Source of the DNA: Flavobacterium sp. UBA7665
GTDB lineage: Bacteria > Bacteroidota > Bacteroidia > Flavobacteriales > Flavobacteriaceae
DNA: 64,000 bases
NCBI GenBank assembly: GCA_002483285.1
Contig: DLHP01000043.1
Span: 196,264 to 260,263 of the forward strand
Direction of reading: 5' to 3'
The notes under the pieces: model-generated
The model's database searches: none
What the model was told of the DNA's origin: nothing
The model's input: the letters and a program-made list of their open reading frames with translations, nothing else
Shown here: positions 51,874-62,300 of the stretch, piece after piece
Position numbering within the stretch: the stretch's first letter is position 1
Layout of the letters: each line of letters begins with the position of its first letter
Program-made: the position numbers and the translations under genes

Positions 51874-52577
51874 TCGGTTGTTGTTTTTTGCCAAATCCCT
51901 ACTACTGTCTTGCCAAACTTATAAAAAGTAATCCGATCGGCTATTTTAGAAACCGGAATAATATAATTGTCCCAGAATTGAATCTGTTTTAGTTCAGGAT
52001 AATCTTGTTTCAAAAACCATTTGTTGGCCAGTGACGCCGACAATCCAACCGAATCCATATAACGCAAGTCTATTGTTTTGAGATGCTTTGGAGCCGCGTC
52101 GGCCAATCGCCTTTTGTTGTACCGTCGGAAGTGCCCGATTGCTTTATCAAACTCCGAATAAAGGAAATTGTGCGCCGGAACCAACACAATGAGATGCCCG
52201 CCACACTTGAGGTATTGGCTGGCTTTTAGGAGCTCTTCGCCATCGTGCTCAATGTGTTCAATGACATCTATGTAGAGGATTGCGTCGAATTTTCTATCGG
52301 CGGCGACCGCATCAAGGGTACCAGTGACGATCTCAATAAAGTCGGGCAAATATCCTTGTTGTTTCTTGAGCGCAATTTGCGTGGTGAGGTCGGGATCGGG
52401 TTCTACGCAAACCCATGATTCTTGCTTGCCGTTGCAAAGCGAATGGGTTGTCTCTCCTATTCCGGCGCCTACTTCAAGCACATCGCCCTTAAGCAAGTGG
52501 ACAAAGACACTGGCGTAATATTGTTTCCAGTTGTGTGCGTGTTTGAACAATTCCAACTCATTCCCGATATAACTCAT
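51870..52577 (-). CDS. Class I SAM-dependent methyltransferase
   Basis: 235 residues. Motif I DVLEVGAGIGETT binds S-adenosylmethionine. Motif II-like YIDVIEHIEHDGELL region and GGHLIVLVPAH (motif III) follow. It is cytosolic and would methylate a sugar or lipid-linked intermediate; the target is unknown. It is first in a two-gene unit with the GtrB-like transferase, sharing an ATGA junction. Confidence 0.88.
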   Translation of the reverse strand: MSYIGNELELFKHAHNWKQYYASVFVHLLKGDVLEVGAGIGETTHSLCNGKQESWVCVEPDPDLTTQIALKKQQGYLPDFIEIVTGTLDAVAADRKFDAILYIDVIEHIEHDGEELLKASQYLKCGGHLIVLVPAHNFLYSEFDKAIGHFRRYNKRRLADAAPKHLKTIDLRYMDSVGLSASLANKWFLKQDYPELKQIQFWDNYIIPVSKIADRITFYKFGKTVVGIWQKTTTE

Positions 52578-52872
52578 GCTGGTGTGTTTTTGGATTCGGC
52601 TTTTAAAAAAGGTAAATATAAAGTTTTTGGCTGTTGTTGCTTTTGCGTTTTTTTAAAATCCGTTCTTTCAATGTCAACCGAATGGTCCTTTTTGCCCGAG
52701 TTTTGTTCTGTAAATTTAACTTTCAACCGCTGTGCAAAACCACTTTTCTGTCGTTTAACTATTTTTTTTGCACTTACAACGATATTAAGGAACGTTTAAG
52801 TCCAAATGTTATGGTTTTGTTATCATATTATTATAGTTTTACCCCCTTATTAATCAACACTTTAAAAAAGTC

Positions 52873-55800
52873 ATGAAAAAAATTACCCCGTTTTTTATAA
52901 CATTGCTTTTGTTCCTGAGTATCTATAATGCTCACAGCCAAGTTGTAATAAATGAAGTATTGGCCTCCAATACGACCATCAACCAAGATGAGGATGGAAC
53001 CTACCAGGATTGGGTAGAGCTCTATAATACAGGCGCAACCGCCGTCAACTTAAACGGTTACGGACTCACCGATGATGCGACCCTTCCGCACAAATGGACT
53101 TTCCCCAACGTGACCCTCGGCGCCGGACAATACCTGCTCGTGTGGTGCGACGATAAGAACCGCGCCGTTGCCGGGAATCCATTGCACACCAACTGGAAAA
53201 TCAGTTCAGCCGGAGAAACCATCACGCTCACCGATGTGGCCAGCGCAACGGTAAGTTCGGCTCCAGCCGCAGCATTGCCACAAAACGTTTCCTACGGCCA
53301 CCTGCCTAACGGAACAGGCGCATTCGCTTTCCTTTCCCCCGTCACGCCTGGCGCTGCCAATTCGGGTCCCGGATTTTCCGAAATATTGCCCGCACCAACG
53401 TTCTCGCACGATTCAGGATTCCTGACTGCAGGTTTCAACCTCGCCATTACAACTGCCGTTCCTGGCGCTTCTATCATCTATACTTTAGACGGATCTGAGC
53501 CAAAATCAACCAATTTGGCCGGTACTACCTACCAATACAAAAACCGGTATCCGTTTGCACCGGGACAAATCACGGGGCCACTATTCAATCAGACTTTCAC
53601 CACTTTGTCCTACAGTACGCCGATTGCCATTGCCGACCGTTCTGCCTTACCCAATAAGCTAGCGAACATCTCAACTACTTATGACTTTACGCCAACCTAC
53701 ATTCCGACGAGTCCAATCTTTAAAGGAACCGTGGTTCGTGCCAAAGTAGTAAAACCAGGCGCTCTTGAAAGCCCAACGGTTACGCGCACTTTCTATATTT
53801 CTCCTCAAGGCACTTCCCGATTCGATTTGCCGGTGGCTTCTATCAGCATCGACGAAAACCGCCTTTTTGATTATAACGATGGGATTCTCGTAGCCGGTGT
53901 CGATTTTGACAACTGGAGACTCGCTAACCCAACCGAAGACGCACCCACTGAGGGCAATGTCGCGAACTTTTTCCGTCGCGGCCGGGAAAACGAACAACCG
54001 GTTAACTTCTCGTATTTCGTTAATGGTACCGAGGTTTTAAACCAGAATGTTGGCTTGCGTGTGCACGGCGGATCGTCGCGTACCTATCGCAACAAATCCA
54101 TGACGCTTTATTCGAGATCTGATTATGGAGACGATACCATGAGTTACCAGTTTTTCGGTGACCGTCCATTTGACAGCTTCAAAGGGCTTGTGATGCACAA
54201 CTCGGGGAACGACTACGACCAAACGATGTTTCGCGACGCCTTGTGCCACAAACTATCCAAGTCACTCAACTTTACCACTAAAGGCTACCAGCCTACGGCA
54301 ACTTTTGTGAACGGTGAATATTGGGGATTGCTCAGTTTCAGGGATAAAATAGACGATGATTATTTTGAAAGGGCGTACAACATCGCCACCACCGACATCC
54401 AGGTGCTCGAAAACGAATACTGGCTCGTAGAAAACGACGGTTACGACGATTACACGCAAATCGTGGACTATGTGACCAACAATTCGCTCGCTACCCAAGC
54501 CAACTACGATTACATCACCACGCGCATCGACCCTGAAAGTTTCAAGGATTATTTCATCTCGAACATCTTCCTCGAAAATGCAGACTGGCCCGTGAACAAT
54601 ATTATGTATTGGAGAAAAAATGTGCCTTACACACCTGGCGCACCATACGGACATGACGGAAGATGGCGTTGGATGGCGCACGACATGGACGATACTTTTG
54701 GTATTTCTAACGACAATATCGCACTCAACAGTCTTGCCGATGCGACAGAACCCAACGGTCCAGGATGGCCAAATGCACCCTGGTCAACCTTGTTGCTGCG
54801 TAAAATGTTAGACAATCCGGGTTTCAAAACCGAGTTCATCAACCGTTTTGCCGATTTGCTCAACACCTCATTTTTGTCTTCGCGCATCCTCTCAGAAATG
54901 GAGGCGATGAAAGCACAGATCGAACCCAGCGTCCAAGAGCATTTCTCGCGTTGGGAAGTGCCAATCGACACTGGTGACTGGGAATATTTCTTGGGGCGCC
55001 AAACCGATTTCGCCAACCAAAGGCCAACCTTCCAAAGGACGCACATCCGCAACAAGTTCGGGATTGCTTCTAATATCAACGCTACCTTGGATGTTTCAAA
55101 CCCGGTACACGGTTACATCAAAATGAACAGTATCGATGTCAAAGCCGGTACCGATGGGATCACGTCGAATCCTTATCCATGGACAGGAATCTATTTCTCA
55201 AACATTCCCGTTACGATGAAAGCCATCGCCAATCCAGGTTTTGTTTTCAGCCACTGGACCGGCGCTTCGACGAGCACCAATCCTGAAATCACGATCACTT
55301 CAGCAACCAACTTCAGCGTGACTGCCATATTTGTTCCTGAAACGGTCGCTTCAAGCGAGCCGATTTATTTCTGGATGATGAATGGCAACATAGCCAACAA
55401 CACCCCATTGCAAACCCTAAACACCACCTTCAAGGTAGGCGCTACAGACGGTGTCATCCACTACGAATCTTGTTTGGTGGGCTACCCTTTCAATTCGGCC
55501 GACCCGAACTGGAGACACGCATCGATGGAACGCCGCAACAGCCCGATCGACATCAACTACATTCCTGAGGCCAACAACAACCTGCCATTTGCAACCAGCG
55601 ATATGAAAGGCTTGCAGATCAAGGAACCGTTGCAAAACGGCAGTTTAGAAAACACGATGGTATTCGATTTCTCGACTTCGGGTTACCGCGATATCAAGTT
55701 CTCTTTTGCGGCCATGAATGAACTTACAGGCGCCACTGCCATTGCCGTAGATTATTCTACCGTAGCCGGAACGCCGGTTTGGACAACCTCAGGTTTGGCT

Positions 55801-56235
55801 TCGGGCTCACTGGCTTTGACGGCCGGATTCCAATTGTTCAACATCGACTTTACACCGATTGCCGCGGCCAGCAACAATGCAAACTTCAAAGTGCGTTTGC
55901 GTTTTACCGGAAGCAACATGACTGTGGATGCGGGCAACCGGATTACCTTCAACAACATAGCCGTACACGGAACGGCATTGCCGCTGGCCGTTGTAACCAA
56001 CGAAGGGCCTAAATTTACAGTGTTCCCCAACCCAACCGCCGATGTAATCAACGTGGTGGGTTTCAATGAAACCAAAACCATGGCTTATGAGCTGTTCACA
56101 ATTGAAGGCAAGCGCATCAAGTCTGGAACGCTCGAGAATGCGCAGGTTCATTTGTCTGAACTGCCAAAGGGTCTTTACTTGCTGCAACTCACCTCAGACG
56201 GGAAAACCGAAACCAAAAAAATAATCAAAAAATAA
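52873..56235 (+). CDS. Secreted CotH-domain protein with lamin-tail domain and T9SS sorting domain
   Basis: 1120 residues. Signal peptide to ~22 (ending AHSQ). Domains in order: lamin-tail domain ~23-165 (VVINEVLASNT, DWVELYN, GYGLTDD), a chitobiase/beta-hexosaminidase C-terminal-type domain ~180-300 (IYTLDGSEP), a CotH domain ~310-720 (DLPVASISIDENRLFDY, VHGGSSRTYRNKSMTLYSR), an InlB-like repeat segment FSHWTGASTSTNPEITIT, a beta-rich domain, and a type A T9SS domain over the last ~75 residues (FPNPTADVINVVG onward). CotH proteins can be protein kinases, but exported ones in Bacteroidetes are poorly understood. A close paralogue follows. Confidence 0.92.
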   Translation: MKKITPFFITLLLFLSIYNAHSQVVINEVLASNTTINQDEDGTYQDWVELYNTGATAVNLNGYGLTDDATLPHKWTFPNVTLGAGQYLLVWCDDKNRAVAGNPLHTNWKISSAGETITLTDVASATVSSAPAAALPQNVSYGHLPNGTGAFAFLSPVTPGAANSGPGFSEILPAPTFSHDSGFLTAGFNLAITTAVPGASIIYTLDGSEPKSTNLAGTTYQYKNRYPFAPGQITGPLFNQTFTTLSYSTPIAIADRSALPNKLANISTTYDFTPTYIPTSPIFKGTVVRAKVVKPGALESPTVTRTFYISPQGTSRFDLPVASISIDENRLFDYNDGILVAGVDFDNWRLANPTEDAPTEGNVANFFRRGRENEQPVNFSYFVNGTEVLNQNVGLRVHGGSSRTYRNKSMTLYSRSDYGDDTMSYQFFGDRPFDSFKGLVMHNSGNDYDQTMFRDALCHKLSKSLNFTTKGYQPTATFVNGEYWGLLSFRDKIDDDYFERAYNIATTDIQVLENEYWLVENDGYDDYTQIVDYVTNNSLATQANYDYITTRIDPESFKDYFISNIFLENADWPVNNIMYWRKNVPYTPGAPYGHDGRWRWMAHDMDDTFGISNDNIALNSLADATEPNGPGWPNAPWSTLLLRKMLDNPGFKTEFINRFADLLNTSFLSSRILSEMEAMKAQIEPSVQEHFSRWEVPIDTGDWEYFLGRQTDFANQRPTFQRTHIRNKFGIASNINATLDVSNPVHGYIKMNSIDVKAGTDGITSNPYPWTGIYFSNIPVTMKAIANPGFVFSHWTGASTSTNPEITITSATNFSVTAIFVPETVASSEPIYFWMMNGNIANNTPLQTLNTTFKVGATDGVIHYESCLVGYPFNSADPNWRHASMERRNSPIDINYIPEANNNLPFATSDMKGLQIKEPLQNGSLENTMVFDFSTSGYRDIKFSFAAMNELTGATAIAVDYSTVAGTPVWTTSGLASGSLALTAGFQLFNIDFTPIAAASNNANFKVRLRFTGSNMTVDAGNRITFNNIAVHGTALPLAVVTNEGPKFTVFPNPTADVINVVGFNETKTMAYELFTIEGKRIKSGTLENAQVHLSELPKGLYLLQLTSDGKTETKKIIKK

Positions 56236-56256
56236 CATTCCTATAATAATTTTAAA

Positions 56257-56287
56257 AGAGGTGGTAGCAATATCACCTCTTTTTTTT
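56257..56287 (+). terminator. Intrinsic terminator between the two CotH genes
   Basis: AGAGGTG (56257-56263) and CACCTCT (56274-56280) form a 7-bp stem, extendable by A-T pairs, followed by a T-run. It lies ~20 bases after the stop at 56235, so the two paralogues are probably separate transcripts. Confidence 0.85.
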
Positions 56288-56378
56288 GTCTGCTTTTCAT
56301 CGAGTAATTGGGTTATGTAACGATAATATTTTCAGTTAGTAGCCTAATAGCTAACTTTATAAGTCAAACTATTTTCGT

Positions 56379-59300
56379 ATGAAAAAAATTACATTTTTAC
56401 TGGCTTTTTCGCTTTTAAACCTATTCGCAAATAATTGCTTTTCGCAGAATATCGTCATCAATGAGGTGCTGGCTTCCAATACCAATTCTATCGAAGATGA
56501 AAACGGCAGCAAAGAAGATTGGGTAGAATTGTACAACAATGGTCCGGCATCTGTAAACCTTTTAGGATATGGCCTCACCGATGATCCCGCCTTGCCTTTC
56601 AAATGGACTTTTCCCAACGTTACCGTGGCGTCTGGACAATACCTCATCGTGTGGTGTTCAGACAAGAACCGTTCGGTTGCCGGGCAGCCTTTGCATACAA
56701 ACTGGAAAATCAGCGGTAGCGGCGAGATCATCACACTCACCAATAGTTCGGCCGTAGCAGTTTCAACAGCACCGGCGGCAGTGCTACAGCCCGACATTTC
56801 CTGGGGAAAATCGCCCAACGGAACTGGCCCTTATGTGTATTTTGGCACACCAACACCCAATGCGGCCAATACGGCAACGGGTTACTCGGGCTTTGTCAAT
56901 CCGCCATCCTTTTCACAAAACAGCGGATTTTTTACCACCGGTTTCAACCTGACGCTATCTGCTTCGGACGCGGGCGCGACCATCCTCTACACCCTCGACG
57001 GATCAGAACCCGATGAAAACAACCTGTCGGGAACCACCTACCAATACAAAAACCAATACATTCAAAACCCTGGGCAAAGTTCAGGGCCATTGCTCAACAA
57101 CAGTTACCAGACTTTTCAATACGCGGCTCCTTTGGCCATCGTAGATCGGTCACCAGATCCCAATGATGTGGCCAAGATGTCCTCGACCTTTGCCAACAAC
57201 CCAACTTACTTGCCTTCGGGCCCAATTTTTAAAGGAACAACCGTACGTGTAAAAGTGGTCAAGCCCGGTTTCCTGCCGAGTAAAACCATCACCAAAACGT
57301 ATTTCATCACGCCACAGGGCGCGTCTAAATTTTCGTTGCCGGTGATTTCTATCAGCCTCAATGAAAACAGTTTTTACGATTACAACGACGGGATTTATGT
57401 AGCCGGTGTCGATTTTGAAAACTGGCGCGCAGCCAACCCAAACGGATCGGCCAATGCCAGTAAGAGAGGAAACTACTACCGCGAGGTCGATGATGAGCGA
57501 AAAGCCAATTTCAGCTATTTCGTCGGAGGTAACGAAGTGGTCAGCCAGGAAGTGGGTTTGCGTATCCGAGGCGGTGTTTCGCGTCGCTTTGAGAGCAAAT
57601 CACTCACCGTTTACGCTCGGTCGGACTACGGCGACAGCACCTTAGACTACAAATTTTTCACCGACCTGCCCTATACCAGTTATGAGCGTTTGACGCTTTC
57701 TAACTCGGGAGGTGATTTCCGCAGTACCATGTTCCGCGATGCGTTGAACCAAAACGTGTGCAAGGAAATGCTCCCCGAAAAAGAAGCTTACCAACCGGCA
57801 ATTGCCTTTGTAAATGGCGAATTCTGGGGCATCCTGAACATCCGTGAACGTTTTGACGACGAATATTTCAAACGGGTTTACGATGCCGATGCAATCGATT
57901 TCCTTGAAAATGACGCCACGGTAAAAGACGGCGACGATGACCACTACGATGCGATGACCACATACCTCAACTCAAATACACTCGCCACCCAAACCAATTA
58001 CGACTACATTAAAACGCAACTTGATCCAGAAAACGTAGCCGATTATTATATTGCCAACATTTATTTCCAGAATGAAGACTGGCCCAATAACAACCAGTAC
58101 TTCTGGCGCAACAAAATCGCCTCCTACAACGCCAATGCAGTGCCCAAGGAGCTCGATGGTCGCTGGCGGTGGATGTTCCATGACATGGACAACACCTTTG
58201 CTTTTGTATCCGGAAATTACGACTCCAATACACTCGCCACCATGACTACAATCGGTGACGATGATGATATCAATCCGGCGTGGTCTACGTTGGTGTTTCG
58301 CAAACTGCTCACCAACGCCGAGTTTAAAAACTACTTCATCAATCGTTTTGCCGACCTGCTCAACACCTCCTTCTTAACGGCGCGCGTCACTTCTAAAATC
58401 AACACGATGAAGGCCGCGATCTATCCTGAAATTCCCGGGCATATTGCACGATGGAAGGTTCCGGCCACGATCGGCGATTACAATTACGATATTGATTTTG
58501 AGCTCGATTTTGCCAGTGAACGACCCGCTTTGCAACGCGACCATATCCGAAGCGTCTTTACCATTGCCAGCAACATCAACGCAACACTCAATGTGTCTGA
58601 CCCGAGCCACGGCTTCGTCAAGATGAACACGATTGATGTGAAAGACGGAACGCCGGGCATTACCGGAAACCCGTATCCATGGACCGGAATTTACTTCAGG
58701 AACATCCCCGTAAAACTCAAAGCAATCGCCAACACCGGATTCGCTTTCAGCCATTGGACCGGCGCCTCAACGAGCACCAATCCAGAAATCACCATTACGC
58801 CTACGGCCAATTTTTCTATCACGGCGGTCTTCGTTCCCACTGCGGTCGAAACCAGTGTGCCGATTTATTTCTGGATGATGGACGGAACAATGGCCAACAA
58901 CACGCCATTGACTTTCCTGAATTCTACTTACGAGCTCGCATCAAACGGCGTGATCAACTACCAATCCTGTCTTCCGGGTTATCCTTACCCAACAGGCGAT
59001 CCCAACAGAAACAAGGCTTCGATGGAAAGGCGCAACAGCCCAACCACCATCAACTACAGGCCCGAAGCCAATGGCAATGTGGCGTTTGCCGCGGCCGATA
59101 TGAAAGGGCTGCAGATCAAACAACCCTTCCAAAGCGGCGGGCAGCAAAATACGATGGTGTTTAATTTTTCGACGCTCGCCTATAAAAAAATCAAGTTTTC
59201 TTTTGCCGCCATCGACGAAGGTGCCGCGAGCGCAATTGCTGTCGAATATGCCGTAAATGCAGGTGCTCCGGTTTGGATCACCACCGGACTGAGTGCGAGT

Positions 59301-62300
59301 TCTTTGCCATTGACTGCCGCTTTTCAACTTTTCGAGGTTGATTTTTCGAGCATCACAACGGTAGACAACAATCCCGATTTTAAAATCCGCTTGCGCTTTA
59401 CCGGGCCCAACATGACGGCCGACACCGGCGCCAGGGTCACGTTTAATAACATCGCGGTGGATGGTGTAAAAATGGGCTTGTCTTATCCTTCTCCAAATAC
59501 TTTTGATGTAGGAACGGCCATCGCCAACCTGAATCCGTCATTTGCCAACCCGATTACGGCCTATAGCGTTTCACCAGCATTGCCGGCGGGACTTTCATTG
59601 AATACCACAACCGGTGTAATTTCGGGCACACCAACAGTAGCCGCCGCCACCGCAACTTATACGGTAACCGGGACTACCGCGACGGGTAACGTTACTTTTG
59701 GCGTGGTGATTACCGTAAACAGCAGTGTTGTGGCGCCTAGTGCTTTGAGCTACAACTCTCCGAATATTTTTACCAAAAACACCGCCATTGCCAACCTGAC
59801 CCCGACCGTAACCGGAACGGTTGATTCTTATGGCGTTGCTCCGGCATTGCCGACCGGTTTGTCATTGAACACGACAACCGGAGTGATTTCGGGAACACCG
59901 ACTGTGGTTTCTGCTAACGCAACTTATACCATTACGGCTACGAACTCTGGTGGATTTACCACTTTCGGGATCCAAATCCAGGTGAATGACATCGCGCCAA
60001 GCGGATTGAGTTACAACTCGCCAAATGTATTCACCAGAAATACAGCGATTTCAAACTTAAATCCAAGTGTTTCAGGTGGAGCTGTTATCAGTTACAGCGT
60101 GTCGCCTGCTTTGCCAACCGGATTGTCTTTGAACACCTCAACAGGTATGATTTCGGGAACGCCAACGGTGGTTTCTGCTAACGCAACCTACACCATTACG
60201 GCTACGAACTCTGGAGGATTTACAACCTTCGGAATCCAGATTCGAGTGAATGACATCGCGCCAAGCGGATTGAGTTACAACTCGCCAAATGTCTTCACCA
60301 GAAACACAGCCATTTCAAATTTAAATCCGAGCGTATCGGGAGGAGCGGTAATTAGTTACAGCGTTTCTCCGGCATTGCCGACTGGACTTTCATTAAACAC
60401 CACAACCGGAGTAATTTCGGGAACACCGACAGCGATTTCGGCGAATGCCACCTATACTGTAACCGCTACGAATTCCGGTGGATTTACAACGTTTGGAATC
60501 CAAATCCAGGTGAATGACATCGCGCCAAGCGGATTGAGTTACAACTCGCCAAATGTATTTACCAGAAATACGGCCATTTCCAATTTAAATCCGAGCGTAT
60601 CGGGAGGAGCGGTAATTAGTTACAGCGTGTCGCCTGCTTTACCGACTGGATTGTCTTTGAACACAACAACAGGTGTGATTTCTGGAACACCGACAGCGAT
60701 TTCGGCGAATGCCACCTATACTGTGACTGCTACGAATTCCGGTGGATTTACCACTTTTGGGATCCAGATTCGAGTGAATGACATTGCGCCGAGCGGATTG
60801 AGTTACAACTCACTAAATATATTTACCAGAAATACTGCCATTTCCAATTTAAATCCAAGTGTTTCAGGCGGAGCGGTGATTAGTTACAGCGTATCGCCTG
60901 CGTTGCCAACCGGACTTTCATTGAACACCTCAACCGGTGTGATTTCGGGAACACCGACAGCGATTTCCGCGAATGCCACCTACACTGTTACTGCTACGAA
61001 TTCCGGTGGATTTACCACTTTTGGAATCCAGATTCGAGTGAATGACATTGCGCCAAGCGGATTAAGTTACAACTCTCCAAATGTATTCACCAGAAATACG
61101 GCCATTTCAAACTTAAACCCAAGTGTTTCAGGTGGATCTGTGACTAGTTACAGCGTGTCGCCTGCCTTACCGACCGGATTGTCTTTGAACACGACAACTG
61201 GTTTAATTTCAGGAACACCGAGCGTGGTTTCGGCCAATGGAACTTATACCGTGACTGCTACCAATTCTGGTGGATTTACAACTTTTGGAATCCAAATACA
61301 AGTGAATGACATCGCGCCAAGCGGATTAAATTATAATTCTCCGAATGTATTTACTGTTGGAACTTTGATCGGCAATTTGTCGCCGTCGGTTTCTGGAACT
61401 GTAATCAGTTACAGTGTTTCGCCTGCGTTGCCAACCGGATTGTCTTTGAACACGTCAACTGGGGTGATTTCTGGAACGCCGAGCGCGGTTTCAGCTAATG
61501 CAACCTATACAGTTACTGCGACAAATTCGGGTGGATTTACAACTTTCGGAATCCAAATTCAGGTGAATGATATTGCGCCAACTGCGTTGAGCTACAACTC
61601 GCCGAATGTGTTTACCGTTGGAGCTTTGATCGGCAATTTGTCTCCAGCGGTTTCGGGAACTGTAAGTAGTTACAGTGTGTCGCCTGCTTTGCCAACCGGA
61701 TTGTCTTTGAACACGTCAACCGGTATAATTTCAGGTACGCCTAGCGTAGTTTCAGCCAATGCGACTTATACAATTACCGCAACCAATTCTGGTGGGTTTA
61801 CCACTTTTGGAATTCAGATTCAGGTGAATGACATCGCGCCAAGTGCTTTGAGTTACAACTCGCCAAATGTGTTTATCGTTGGAAGTGTTATCAGTAACCT
61901 TTCGCCGTCGGTTTCTGGAACTGTAATCAGTTACAGCGTGTCGCCTGCTTTGCCAACCGGATTGTCTTTGAACACGACAACTGGGGTGATTTCGGGAACG
62001 CCGAGCGTGGTTTCGGCCAATGCAACTTATACAGTTACTGCAACCAATTCTGGTGGATTTACAACTTTCGGAATCCAAATCCAGGTGAATGATGTTGCGC
62101 CAAGCGGATTGAGTTATAATTCTCCGAATATCTTTGCCGTTGGAACTTTGATCGGCAATTTGTCGCCAGCGGTTTCTGGAACTGTAGTTAGTTATAGTGT
62201 GTCGCCTGCTTTGCCGACTGGACTTTCGTTGAATACCTCAACTGGAGTGATTTCCGGGACGCCGACTGCTATTTCGGCCAATGCGACCTATACAATTACC

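Noticed and set aside
58679..59164. Plus-strand open frame in another phase inside the second CotH gene
   Set aside because: The surrounding frame encodes the conserved CotH/beta-rich protein; this frame is rich in Arg, Gln and His with no domain.
61752..62078. Minus-strand open frame inside the repeat array
   Set aside because: It is the antisense reading of repeat units and repeats with the same period; no independent coding evidence.
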